Shown here: one piece after another, positions 46,285 to 55,221 of the stretch
Numbering within the stretch: the first letter of the stretch is position 1
Layout of the letters: each line of letters starts with the position of its first letter
Assembly (NCBI GenBank): GCA_963797565.1
Contig: CAWCPM010000011.1
Span: 124,001 to 188,000, forward strand
Origin: JAICYJ01 sp963797565
Lineage (GTDB): Bacteria > Actinomycetota > Thermoleophilia > Gaiellales > JAICJC01
DNA length: 64,000 nt
Direction of reading: 5' to 3'
The notes under the pieces: generated by a model
Told to the model about the DNA's origin: nothing
The model's database searches: none
What the model saw: the letters and a program-made list of their open reading frames with translations, nothing else
Made by a program: the position numbers and the translations under genes

Positions 46285-48983
46285 TGGCGCAATTCGACCA
46301 GATCCGCGAGCTCGTCGTCGGACAGCTCGCTGATCGCCGTCTCCACGCCGCGGTCGACGATGCTCGTGGCCAGCCCGCGCTTGGCCTCGATCAGCTCATC
46401 GATCCGCTCCTCGATGGTGCCCGCGCAGATCATGCGGTGCACCTGCACCACCCGCGTCTGCCCGATCCGGTGGGCCCGGTCGGATGCCTGGTCCTCGACG
46501 GCCGGGTTCCACCAGCGGTCGAAGTGGAAGACGTGGCTGGCGTTGGTCAGGTTCAGCCCCAGGCCGCCCGCCCGCAGCGACATCACCAGCACGCGGGGCT
46601 CGCCGCCGGGAGCCTGGAACGCATCCACCATCCGCTCGCGCTCGGCCACCGGCGTTGAGCCGTCGAGGTAGAGGCGGTCGATCTCGAGCTCGCGGGTGAG
46701 GTGCTCCGACAGCATCCGGCCCATCACCGCGTACTGCGTGAACACCAGCGCGCTGTCGCCCTCGTCCACCGCCTCCACCAGCATCTCGGTGAGCCGGTCG
46801 AGCTTGCCCGACCGGCCGGCCATGTGGCCGGGCTTGCTCAGCGCCTGGGCCGGGTGGTTGCAGACCTGCTTGAGCCGGGTCAGGAGCGCCAGCACGTGTC
46901 CGCGGCGCTCGATGCCGGCGGCGTCGCGCACGACGCCCAGCATCGCGTCGATCGTGGCCTGGTAGAGCGCCGCCTGCTCCACCGTCAGCGTGCAGAACTC
47001 GTTCGACTCCTGCCGCGGCGGCAGGTCGGGCAGCACCGACGGGTCGCTCTTGTGCCGGCGCAGGATGAACGGCGCCGTCACCCGCCGCAGGCGCGCGGCC
47101 GCGTCGTCGTCACGGTGCCGCTCGATCGGCGTGGCGTAGCGGCGGCGGAAGGCGCTGCGGGTATCGAGCAGGCCGGGGTTGAGGAAGTGCAGGATCGACC
47201 ACAGCTCGTCCAGCCGGTTCTCGATCGGCGTGCCCGTGAGCGCGATCCGGTGGCGGGCCGGCAGCGCGCGGGCCGCCTGCGCGCCGCGCGTGAGCGGGTT
47301 CTTGACCTGCTGCGCCTCGTCCAGCACCAGCACCCGCCACTCCGTCTCGCCCAGCAGCCGCCGGTCGCGCGGCAGCAGCGAGTAGGAGGTCAGCACCACG
47401 TCGTGGTCGGTCAGGTCGTCGATGTGATGCGTGCGGTCGGGCCCGTGGTGGAGGTGCACCGACAGGTCGGGGGCAAATCGCCCCAGCTCGCGGCGCCAGT
47501 TGCCGAGCACGGATGCCGGGCACACGATCAGCGCCGGCGTATCCGCCCGGTCGGAGCGCTCGAGCAGGTAGGCGATCAGCTGCACCGTCTTGCCCAGGCC
47601 CATGTCGTCGGCCAGCAGCGCCCCCAGGCCCAGCCTGCGCATGCCCACCAGCCAGCCCAGGCCGCTCTCCTGGTAGGGCCGCAGCACGCCGTGAAACCCC
47701 TCGCCGGTCTCGACCGGCTCGCGAAGACCCGGGTCGCGCAGCTGCGCGGCCAGCTGCTCGAGCTCCGTCGAGCGCGCCGAGTCGACCTCCATATCGAATC
47801 CGCGCAGCTCGGCCCGCCCCGCCAACGTCGCTCCCAGAGCCGTCAGCGCCGGGATGCCGGGCGAGTGCAACGCCAGCTGTGCCAGCTGCCGCGCCCGCCG
47901 CAGCGCCTTGTCGCCGAGCAGCGTCCACTCGCCGCCGATACGCACCAGCGGCTGGGTGGCGGCGGCCAGGGCGCGGAACTCCTCGTCGCTGATCTGCCGC
48001 CCGCCCAGCGCGGCGTGCAGGTCGTACTCGACGACGCCGCCCAGCGACAGCGGCCCGGGGGCGAACGACAGGCCAGCCTGCTCCAGCTCCAGCTCCTCCT
48101 TCTGGCGGAGCTCGTCGGGGAGGCGCACCGACGCGCCCGCGAACTCGAGCGCCGGAACGGCCGCCCGCAGGTCGGCGACCTGCGCCAGCGTCAGCTCGAC
48201 GCGGCCGTCCTGGATCCGGGACAGCGCCGGCAGGATGTTGGCGGCGCGCCCGATCCGGCCCGGGTCGATCGGCGTGACGTGAAGGCTCCAGTTGCCGGCC
48301 GGATCCGTGGGCAGCTGCAGCACCAGCTCCAGCGGATCGAGCGAACGCCGCAGGTTCACCACCGGCGCCACCGCGCCCAGGTCGGGCGCGACGGTGCGCA
48401 GCGCCGGCTGCAGCACCGAGAGATCGATCGCCTCGTGGTGGCTGTCGGGGGCGGTCAGCTGCCGCGGGTCGCGCACCGCGGCGGCAAGCGCCCGCATCGA
48501 GGCGCGCACGAACTGCTCGACGGCGGACACCGCGCTGACGGTCGAGGGCTCCTCACCGTGGTCGGCCACGGCGGCGTGCGCTAACGGCGGAAATGCGGCC
48601 GCGAAGCGATCGAGCGAGGGCGGATCGCCACCCGCCTCGACCACGCGCTCGGTCAGCCGAGCCACCAGGCGCCAGGCTCGCAGCGATGCGCTGGGCTGCT
48701 CTCCGTTCTCGGGCTCCTCCGGCTCGGCCAGCAGGTACGCGAGCGCCGGCAGCATCGGCAGACAGCGCGTGTCCACGACCCGCTCGCCGCCGGGCGCCAC
48801 GATCGTCACCGGCAGGCGGCGCAGGTTGTGGGGCAGCCCGCGGTCGTCGAGCAGGGAGCTCCAGCCGCCCGGTGTCAGGGGCGACACCGAGTAGAAGCCC
48901 ATGAGCGGCTCTTCGGCCCCGCGAGGAACGAAGGTCAGCTCCAGCGGTGCGCGGCGCGCGGTCGATGTCGATGGCAGGCTCAA
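46281..48983 (-). CDS. SNF2 family DEAD/DEAH-box helicase
   Basis: A 900-aa ATPase of the bacterial HepA/SNF2 group. The N-terminal half is the SNF2-associated region. The core has Walker A DDMGLGKTVQLIAYLLERS, VICP-type motif Ia, Walker B VLVLDEAQQVKNP (DEAQ box), ALTGTPIENRLDELWSIL, and the C-terminal helicase motifs VLVMSLRAGGLGLNLTNASH and DRWWNPAVEDQASDRAHRIG. It probably remodels protein-DNA or polymerase complexes. The start is uncertain: TTG at 48983 fits the N terminus, the frame stays open to 49058, and ATG 48902 is also possible. It is divergent from the PaoA-like gene. Confidence 0.9.
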   Translation of the reverse strand: MSLPSTSTARRAPLELTFVPRGAEEPLMGFYSVSPLTPGGWSSLLDDRGLPHNLRRLPVTIVAPGGERVVDTRCLPMLPALAYLLAEPEEPENGEQPSASLRAWRLVARLTERVVEAGGDPPSLDRFAAAFPPLAHAAVADHGEEPSTVSAVSAVEQFVRASMRALAAAVRDPRQLTAPDSHHEAIDLSVLQPALRTVAPDLGAVAPVVNLRRSLDPLELVLQLPTDPAGNWSLHVTPIDPGRIGRAANILPALSRIQDGRVELTLAQVADLRAAVPALEFAGASVRLPDELRQKEELELEQAGLSFAPGPLSLGGVVEYDLHAALGGRQISDEEFRALAAATQPLVRIGGEWTLLGDKALRRARQLAQLALHSPGIPALTALGATLAGRAELRGFDMEVDSARSTELEQLAAQLRDPGLREPVETGEGFHGVLRPYQESGLGWLVGMRRLGLGALLADDMGLGKTVQLIAYLLERSDRADTPALIVCPASVLGNWRRELGRFAPDLSVHLHHGPDRTHHIDDLTDHDVVLTSYSLLPRDRRLLGETEWRVLVLDEAQQVKNPLTRGAQAARALPARHRIALTGTPIENRLDELWSILHFLNPGLLDTRSAFRRRYATPIERHRDDDAAARLRRVTAPFILRRHKSDPSVLPDLPPRQESNEFCTLTVEQAALYQATIDAMLGVVRDAAGIERRGHVLALLTRLKQVCNHPAQALSKPGHMAGRSGKLDRLTEMLVEAVDEGDSALVFTQYAVMGRMLSEHLTRELEIDRLYLDGSTPVAERERMVDAFQAPGGEPRVLVMSLRAGGLGLNLTNASHVFHFDRWWNPAVEDQASDRAHRIGQTRVVQVHRMICAGTIEERIDELIEAKRGLATSIVDRGVETAISELSDDELADLVELRQ

Positions 48984-49048
48984 ACCGAGAAACGCTAGCA
49001 GGGCACCCCCTCTCAGGTCGAGATTGCGGAAGCCGAGGCAACGGCTGG

Positions 49049-49054
49049 TAGGTT
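49049..49054 (+). promoter_or_regulatory. -10 box of the molybdenum hydroxylase operon
   Basis: TAGGTT ends 7 nt before the ATG at 49062, with TTGCGG about 19 nt further upstream. No ribosome binding site is visible, which fits a leaderless transcript. Confidence 0.5.
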
Positions 49055-49061
49055 TCAAACC

Positions 49062-49520
49062 ATGCAGGTCGAGCTCGAGGTGAACGGCAACCGCTACCGG
49101 GTCGACGTACCGGCGGCGGAGCCGCTGTCGGCGCTGCTGCGCGACCGGCTGGAGCTGACCGGCACCAAGGTCGCATGCGGCGAGGGCACCTGCGGCAGCT
49201 GCACGGTGCTGGTGGACGACCGACCGGTGTTGTCCTGCCTGACGCTGGCCGCCGCCTGCGACGGGACGTCGGTGCGCACGGTCGAGGCGGAGGGCGACCT
49301 GCTCGATCGGCTGCGCCGGGCCTTCACCGAGGAGGATGGCTTCCAGTGCGGGTTCTGCACGCCCGGGCAGCTGATGTCAGCCGTGGCACTGCTGGAGCGG
49401 ACGCCGCATCCCAGCGCGGATCAGATCGTGACCGCGATGAGCGGCAACCTCTGCCGGTGCGGGGCGTACGAGGGCATCGCTCTGGCGGTGGCCCGAGCCG
49501 CCGACGGAGCGGCCACCTAG
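49062..49520 (+). CDS. Molybdenum hydroxylase [2Fe-2S] subunit (PaoA/CoxS-like)
   Basis: An iron-sulfur subunit (152 aa) of the xanthine dehydrogenase/aldehyde oxidoreductase family. The plant-ferredoxin-type cluster is held by Cys in VACGEGTCGSCTVL and RPVLSC, and the second cluster by QCGFCTPGQ and GNLCRCGAYEG. No Tat signal is present, so the complex is likely cytoplasmic. Its TAG stop is also the left target-site copy of an inserted MITE. Before the insertion the stop overlapped the start of the next subunit. Confidence 0.93.
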   Translation: MQVELEVNGNRYRVDVPAAEPLSALLRDRLELTGTKVACGEGTCGSCTVLVDDRPVLSCLTLAAACDGTSVRTVEAEGDLLDRLRRAFTEEDGFQCGFCTPGQLMSAVALLERTPHPSADQIVTAMSGNLCRCGAYEGIALAVARAADGAAT

Positions 49521-49686
49521 GATGGTTGATTCCACGAGCTACGCGGCGCTGGATCTTTTCTGGGACACGCTGGACGCCACGATCGTCCTCGGCCAGGACA
49601 TTCCCAGCCTGCCCTGCGGACGCTCCCGACGTCCAACGCGCCCCATCCTGCGCCCAGCATCCACACATCCCATGGAATCAACCATC
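49521..49686. mobile_element. Miniature inverted-repeat element (MITE), short copy
   Basis: A 166-bp non-coding element with perfect 14-bp terminal inverted repeats GATGGTTGATTCCA (49521-49534) and TGGAATCAACCATC (49673-49686), flanked by the direct repeat TAG (or CTAG, counting the palindromic base). The left TAG is the stop of the [2Fe-2S] subunit gene, and the right TAG gives the first base of the GTG start of the molybdopterin subunit gene. The insertion thus pushed the two genes apart without changing either. It is related to the copy at 23257-23479. A target of this kind recalls IS5-family elements, but no transposase is present. Confidence 0.88.
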
Positions 49687-49688
49687 TA

Positions 49689-51926
49689 GTGGCCCGCCTG
49701 ATCAAGACCGAGGCGGTGGTCGAGGGCCGCACGGAGGTGCGCTGGACGCTCGTCGAGGAGGACTCGACACCGGAGTGGCCGGCCGATCAGCCGCCCGGTG
49801 TGGTCGGCGAGCCGACCACCCGCCTGACGGCCGGGGCCCGCCTGTCAGGGTCGGCCCGATACACGTCCGACATGATGCTGCCCCGGCAGCTCGAAGCGAC
49901 GGTGCTGCGCAGCCCGCACGCCAACGCGCGACTGGCATCGATATCGCTGGATGCCGCGCGCGCCGTGCCGGGCGTGCGCGCCGTGATCGGTCCCGGTGAC
50001 TGCCCGCCCTTCGACGGCGAGACGGTGCTGCACGAGGAGCCGCCCTACGGCGGCGCCGCGGTGGCCGCGATCGCCGCGGAGACGGCCGAGGCGGCGGACG
50101 AGGCCCTGGCCGCGCTCGACGCCCGGTGGGAGCCGCTCGGATTCGTCGTCGACCTCGACCAGTCGCTCGAGAACCAGACCTTCCAGGACGACCCGGTCGA
50201 ATACGAGCGCGGCGACGCCGAGGCGGCCCTGGCCGCAGCCGAGCTGACGATCACCAGCGACTACCTGGCACCCGCCCAGCTCCACAACTCGATGGAGCCG
50301 CACTGCGCGGTGGCCGACTGGCGTCCCGACGGGCTGACGCTGTGGAGCTCGACGCAGGGCATCTACCAGGCGCGCTCGCAGCTGTGCGGATCGTTCGGGC
50401 TCGACCAGGAGCACGTGCGCGTGATCTGCCACTTCATGGGCGGCGGCTTCGGCTCCAAGTTCGGCTGCGGGCCCGAGGGTGTGATCGCGGCCGAGCTCTC
50501 GCGCCGCGCGGGCCGCCCGGTGCGCCTGGTGCTGAGCCGCCGCGACGAGAACCTCAGCACCGGCTACCGCACGCCGGCCCGGTTCAGCTTCACGATCGGC
50601 GCCGGCCGCGACGGCCGGCTGCAGGCCGTCGAGGCATCGGCCGTGCTGGGCCTGGGCACCGGCGGCTGGGCCTATCCGGCGCTCGAGCCCGTCAAGTCGA
50701 TCTACGCCTGCGAGCACCAGCACCTGATGACGTTGCCGATGCGGCTCAACCTCGGACCGGCGGCGGCATTCCGCGCGCCGGGAGTGATGGAGGGAACCTG
50801 GGCATTCGAGCAGGCGCTGGACGAGCTGGCCGAGGCGGCCGGCCTCGATCCGCTGGAGCTGCGCCGCCGCAACCACACCGACGTCGATCCGTCCACCGGC
50901 CGCCGGTATACGTCCAAGCGCCTGCTGGAGAGCTACGACCTGGCGGCCGAGCTGGCCGGCTGGCATACGCGTGACGAGCTCCGCTCGGACGGCCGCGTGC
51001 GACGCGGCATGGGCTGCGCCAGCCAGTACTGGTGGGGCGGCGGCGGCCCGCCGGCCTACGCGGACGTGCGAATCGGAAGCGACGCCAAGCCGGTGCTGAC
51101 GGTCGGCATGCAGGACCTCGGCACCGGCGTGACGACCGCCTGCGCCGTGGTGCTGGCCGAGCGGCTGGGGATCCGTCCCGACCAGGTCACGGTCCGCACC
51201 GGCGACACCGACCTGGCCGGGCACGGGCCGTTCTCGGGCGGCTCGATGACGCTGGCGTCGGTGGCTCCCGCGGTGCGATCGGCCGGCCACCACGTGCGCA
51301 CCCAGCTGCTGGAGCTGGCCGCCGACATGTTCGAGATCGCGGCCTCCGACCTGGAGCTGACCGAGGGCGAGGTGCGATCGACCGACGGCACCCTGCGCCG
51401 TCCCATCCACGACGTCACCTCAAAGCTCGGCAACGCGTGGGTCACGGGGTCGGGATCGCGCGCTCCCAATCCTGACGGCATGGCCGTGAACACGTTCGGC
51501 TGCCAGATCGCGCAGGTGGCCGTGGACACCCTCACCGGCCTGATCACCGTCGAGCGGGTGGTCGCGGTGCACGACATCGGCCGCGTGGTCAACCCGATGG
51601 GCGCGCGCAGCCAGGTGCTGGGCGGCATCCTGCAGGGCATCGGCTTCGCGCTCAGCGAGGAGCGGGTGGTCGATCCGACCACCGGCACCGTGGTCAACGC
51701 CGGCTTCGAGGACTACAAGATCCCGACCCTGGCCGACCTGCCCGAGGTCGAGTGCCGGTTCGTGGGCAAGCCCGACCCGGAGCTGGCGCTGGGCATCAAG
51801 GGGCTGGGCGAGCCGCCCATCATCCCCACGCCGGGCGCCATCGGAAACGCGGTCGCCCACGCGCTGGGACTGCGGCTGCGCGAGGCGCCCTACACACCGC
51901 GCCGGGTGCTGGAGGCGCTGCAGTGA
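49689..51926 (+). CDS. Molybdenum hydroxylase molybdopterin-binding large subunit (PaoC/XdhA-like)
   Basis: Catalytic subunit (745 aa) carrying the molybdenum-molybdopterin cofactor. The cofactor-binding motifs are HFMGGGFGSKFGCGPEGV, AAFRAPGVMEGTWAFEQALD and GPFSGGSMTLAS, and the active-site Glu is in IKGLGEPPIIPTPGA. It lacks the AYXCSFR loop of CO dehydrogenase, so an aldehyde or N-heterocycle is the likelier substrate. The GTG start at 49689 is separated from the [2Fe-2S] gene only by the MITE. It overlaps the FAD subunit gene by 4 nt (GTGA). Confidence 0.92.
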   Translation: MARLIKTEAVVEGRTEVRWTLVEEDSTPEWPADQPPGVVGEPTTRLTAGARLSGSARYTSDMMLPRQLEATVLRSPHANARLASISLDAARAVPGVRAVIGPGDCPPFDGETVLHEEPPYGGAAVAAIAAETAEAADEALAALDARWEPLGFVVDLDQSLENQTFQDDPVEYERGDAEAALAAAELTITSDYLAPAQLHNSMEPHCAVADWRPDGLTLWSSTQGIYQARSQLCGSFGLDQEHVRVICHFMGGGFGSKFGCGPEGVIAAELSRRAGRPVRLVLSRRDENLSTGYRTPARFSFTIGAGRDGRLQAVEASAVLGLGTGGWAYPALEPVKSIYACEHQHLMTLPMRLNLGPAAAFRAPGVMEGTWAFEQALDELAEAAGLDPLELRRRNHTDVDPSTGRRYTSKRLLESYDLAAELAGWHTRDELRSDGRVRRGMGCASQYWWGGGGPPAYADVRIGSDAKPVLTVGMQDLGTGVTTACAVVLAERLGIRPDQVTVRTGDTDLAGHGPFSGGSMTLASVAPAVRSAGHHVRTQLLELAADMFEIAASDLELTEGEVRSTDGTLRRPIHDVTSKLGNAWVTGSGSRAPNPDGMAVNTFGCQIAQVAVDTLTGLITVERVVAVHDIGRVVNPMGARSQVLGGILQGIGFALSEERVVDPTTGTVVNAGFEDYKIPTLADLPEVECRFVGKPDPELALGIKGLGEPPIIPTPGAIGNAVAHALGLRLREAPYTPRRVLEALQ

Positions 51927-52805
51927 GGACGTTCGCCTACGCCCGACCGGCACAGATCGAGGAGGCCGCGGCGGCGCTGTCGCAGCCGGCCGCACGCGCC
52001 ATGGGCGGCGGCACCGACCTGCTCACCCAGCAGGACCGCGGCATCCTGCCGGCCGAGTCGGTCGTCGACCTGCGCGGCCTGGGCCTGGACGCGATCGCGC
52101 CCGAGGGCGACGGGCATCCGCATCGGCGCAACCGTGACCCTGGCCGACCTCGGCCGCGACGACGCCGTCCGCGAGCGCTTCGCGGTGCTGCATCAGGCCG
52201 CCTCGGCGGCGGCCTCGCCGCAGCTGCGGGAGATGGGCACCGTCGGCGGGAACCTGTGCCAGCAGGTGCGCTGCTGGTACTTCCGGCACCCCGACCTGAC
52301 CTGCTGGCTGCGCGGCGGCGACACCTGCTACGCCCAGGTCGGCGACCACCGCAAGCACGGGCTGGAGCCGGGCGACTGCATCTCGGTCGCGCCCAGCGAC
52401 CTGGCCGCGGCGTTGCTTGCGCTGGACGCGACCGTCGAGACCAGCAGCCGCCCACAGGGCATCCCGCTGGCAGACCTCTACCGCAAGGCCAGCGACGAGA
52501 ACCGCTCCACCCTGGCACTGGCGCCGGGCGAGTTCGTGACCGCCGTTCTGGTGCCGCGCGCACCGGACGCGAGCGCGTACGAGCGGGCCGGCGAGCGGCA
52601 CGCCTGGAGCTTCGCGCTGGCCGGCGTGGCGGCCGCCCGCTTCGGCGACGAGCTGCGGCTGGCCGCGATCGGGGTATCCAACCTGCCGCGGCTGCTCGAC
52701 CCGGCCGATCCGCTGGCGGGCCTGCCCGGCCTCGAGCAGACGGCGTGGAAGCGCCGGCTGCTGAGCGGCCTGGCCGGCGAGGCGCTGTCGCGGGTCTCAG
52801 GGTGA
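51923..52805 (+). CDS. Molybdenum hydroxylase FAD subunit (PaoB-like), frame broken
   Basis: A medium subunit with an FAD-binding domain (PAARAMGGGTDLLTQQDRGI, then after the break GIRIGATVTLADLGRDDAVR and REMGTVGGNLCQQVRCWYFR). Cysteines in NLCQQ, DLTC, GGDTC and GDC are placed much like the extra [4Fe-4S] ligands of PaoB and 4-hydroxybenzoyl-CoA reductase. Dropping one G of 52112-52114 restores a 293-aa protein. GTG at 51923 overlaps the large-subunit stop. The trio forms a three-subunit aldehyde-oxidoreductase-like enzyme, with electrons leaving through FAD. Confidence 0.84.
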
Positions 52806-52808
52806 GCG

Positions 52809-53294
52809 CTACAGCCGGATCAACGTCGCCTCGACGCCCTCGGCGCCGATCACCATGCGCAGCACGGTGGGGTAGGCGGCGCGCCGTTTCCAGGTGGGGC
52901 TACCCGGGTTGAGGTAGAGCACGCCGTCCACCAGCTCGCTGACCGGCTGGTGCGAGTGTGCGAACACGATCACCGCCGCAGCCGGGAACCGCCTGCGCAG
53001 GCGCGCCTCGCGGCCCTCTCGCGGCCCGGCGTCGTGCACCATCGCCACCTCCACGCCGCCCAGGCTCAGCTGCAGCTGCTCCGGCACGCCGGCCGCCCGC
53101 ACGTCCCAGCCGTCGATGTTGCCGAGCACCGCGTGCACCGGCGCGTAGGCCTCGAGCTCCGTCAGAACGTCGGTGCTGGTGGCATCGCCGCCATGCAGGA
53201 TCAGCTCGGCCCACTCCAGGTGCGGCAGCAGCGCCTCGGGCAGGGCGGATGCGTGGTCGGGGATGTGGGTGTCGGCCAGGACGAGGACGTTCAC
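52809..53294 (-). CDS. YfcE/MJ0936-type metallophosphoesterase
   Basis: A 161-aa calcineurin-like phosphodiesterase. The metal ligands are in LVLADTHIP, LILHGGDATS, AVLGNIDGW, AMVHDAG and VFAHSHQP, all intact. It probably cleaves a phosphodiester or phosphomonoester of small molecules; the family name gives no substrate. Its ATG overlaps the ilvD stop (ATGA), so it is the last gene of the ilvD transcription unit. Confidence 0.92.
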   Translation of the reverse strand: MNVLVLADTHIPDHASALPEALLPHLEWAELILHGGDATSTDVLTELEAYAPVHAVLGNIDGWDVRAAGVPEQLQLSLGGVEVAMVHDAGPREGREARLRRRFPAAAVIVFAHSHQPVSELVDGVLYLNPGSPTWKRRAAYPTVLRMVIGAEGVEATLIRL

Positions 53295-54988
53295 GGCCTG
53301 GTGACGGCACCCTCGCTTGCGCTCGAAACGAGTGCCGCGTACTTGGCGAACACGCCCCTCGTGTAGCGCGGGGCCGGCGCCGTCCAGCCGGCCAGACGGG
53401 CGGCGATCTCATCGTCGGACAGCTGCACCCGCAGCTCGCGGGCCGCGATGTCGAACTCGATCATGTCGCCGTTCTGCAGGATCGCGATGGGCCCGCCGTG
53501 TGCGGCCTCCGGCGTGACGTGGCCCGCCATCAGCCCGTGGGTGGCACCGGAGAAGCGGCCGTCGGTGATCAGCGCCACCTCATCCCCCAGCCCCTCGCCC
53601 ACGATCGCCGCCGTCACGTGCAGCATCTCGCGCATGCCGGGACCGCCGGCGGGGCCCTCGTAGCGGATCACGACCACATCGCCGGACTCGATCGAGCGGC
53701 TCTTGACGGCGGCGAAGCAGTCCTCCTCGGAGTCAAAGACGCGGGCCGGGCCACGATGGCTGAGCCGCTCATGCCCGGCCAGCTTGACGACGCAGCCGTC
53801 CGGCGAGAGGTTGCCGCGCAGGACCGCGAGGCCGCCCGTGGGCTTGATGGGGCGGTCGATCGGCACCACCACCGGCTGCCCGGGCGTCTCCACCACCTGA
53901 TCGGCGATCTCGCCCAGCGTGCGGCCGTCCACCGTGCGCGCGCCCACGTGCACCAGCTCGCGCTTGGCCAGCTCCCGCGCCACCAACGCCACCCCGCCGG
54001 CGTCGAAGATGTCGGTGGCCACGAACTCGCCGCCGGGCTTGAGGCTGGCGACGATCGGCGTACGTCCGGCGATGCGGTCGAAGTCGTCGATCGAGAACGG
54101 GATGTCCAGCTCGCGGGCGATCGCCAGCAGGTGCAGCACCCCGTTGGTGGATCCGCCGGTCGCCGCCACCGAGGCGGCCGCGTTCTCGAGCGCATCGCGC
54201 GTCACGATCTGCGAGGGCCGGACGTCGTCGCGGACGAGCTGCATGACCAGCTCGCCGGCCTTCTCTGCGGCGTCGCCCTTGCCCCGGTTGAGCGCCGGGA
54301 TGCCGTTCATCCCGCCCGGCGACAGTCCCAGGAACTCGAGCGCCGTCGACATCGTATTGGCCGTGTACTGGCCGCCGCAGGCTCCGGCGCCGGGGCAGGC
54401 GGCCGACTCGACCGCGTGCAGCTCCTCCGCGTCGATCCGCTCGGCCGCGTAGGCGCCGATCGCCTCGAACACGTCCTGGATGGTGATGTCGCGGCCGCGG
54501 AACGTGCCGGGCGCGATCGTGCCGTTGTAGAGCACCAGCCCGGGCACGTCCAGCCGGCACAGCGCCATGGCCGCGGCCGGGATCGTCTTGTCGCAGCCGA
54601 CCAGGCAGACCAGCCCGTCCATCAGGTGACCCCGCACCACCAGCTCGATCGAATCGGCGATCACCTCGCGGCTGATCAGCGAGGCGCGCATGCCCTCGGT
54701 CCCCATCGACACGCCGTCCGACACCGAGATCGTGTTGAACTCCATCGGCGTGCCGCCCGCAGCGCGGATGCCGGCCTTCACGCGCTGCGCCAGCTCGCGC
54801 TGGTTGAAGTTGCAGGGCATCGTCTCGATCCACGTGGTGGAGACGCCGACGATCGGCCGCGCCAGGTCGTCATCGGTGAAGCCGATACCCTTCAGCATCG
54901 CGCGCGCTGCGGCTCGGTCGGGGCCGTCCGTGAGTGCGGCGCTGTGGCGCTTCGCCGGGTCGGACGGGCGGTCGTAGGGGTTACTCAA
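53291..54988 (-). CDS. ilvD: Dihydroxy-acid dehydratase
   Basis: An Fe-S dehydratase (565 aa) of valine, isoleucine and leucine synthesis. Cluster-binding cysteines are in TMPCNFNQRE, LVGCDKTIPAA and GAGACGGQYTANTMSTALEF. The substrate region GGSTNGVLHLLAIA and the C-terminal VITDGRFSGATHGLMAGHV are typical. It completes the branched-chain pathway begun by the leuA-ilvC operon about 20 kb away, but it sits in another unit with a small unknown gene upstream (8-nt overlap) and yfcE downstream. Confidence 0.96.
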   Translation of the reverse strand: MSNPYDRPSDPAKRHSAALTDGPDRAAARAMLKGIGFTDDDLARPIVGVSTTWIETMPCNFNQRELAQRVKAGIRAAGGTPMEFNTISVSDGVSMGTEGMRASLISREVIADSIELVVRGHLMDGLVCLVGCDKTIPAAAMALCRLDVPGLVLYNGTIAPGTFRGRDITIQDVFEAIGAYAAERIDAEELHAVESAACPGAGACGGQYTANTMSTALEFLGLSPGGMNGIPALNRGKGDAAEKAGELVMQLVRDDVRPSQIVTRDALENAAASVAATGGSTNGVLHLLAIARELDIPFSIDDFDRIAGRTPIVASLKPGGEFVATDIFDAGGVALVARELAKRELVHVGARTVDGRTLGEIADQVVETPGQPVVVPIDRPIKPTGGLAVLRGNLSPDGCVVKLAGHERLSHRGPARVFDSEEDCFAAVKSRSIESGDVVVIRYEGPAGGPGMREMLHVTAAIVGEGLGDEVALITDGRFSGATHGLMAGHVTPEAAHGGPIAILQNGDMIEFDIAARELRVQLSDDEIAARLAGWTAPAPRYTRGVFAKYAALVSSASEGAVTRP

Positions 54989-55211
54989 CGGCGTTTACGA
55001 CCTTGATCCCCCAGGCCTTGCCGGCCGCGAACAGCGCGTCCGCGTCGACCTCGTCGGCATACCCGATCAGGTGCTGTGTGGGGTTGTCGGGCGTCGAGCC
55101 GAACACGACCCGGCGCGTCTGGGCGATGCCGGGGCGCGCCAGGTGGTCGCCGCGCTCGCGCGCCGCCTCGGCTTCCTCGGCCGCCGGTCCCTCTGCGTAG
55201 CCCTTGCCCAT
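54981..55211 (-). CDS. Small hypothetical protein coupled to ilvD
   Basis: A 76-aa soluble protein of unknown function, with a charged N-terminal helix (EGPAAEEAEAARERGDHLAR) followed by a compact C-terminal part (QTRRVVFGSTPDNPTQHLIG, ADALFAAGKAWGIKVVNAVE). The end overlaps the ilvD start by 8 nt, and it starts 10 bp after the alcohol-dehydrogenase-like gene. Codon bias is normal for the window, so I take it as real. Confidence 0.62.
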   Translation of the reverse strand: MGKGYAEGPAAEEAEAARERGDHLARPGIAQTRRVVFGSTPDNPTQHLIGYADEVDADALFAAGKAWGIKVVNAVE

Positions 55212-55221
55212 GGGGGCAAGT

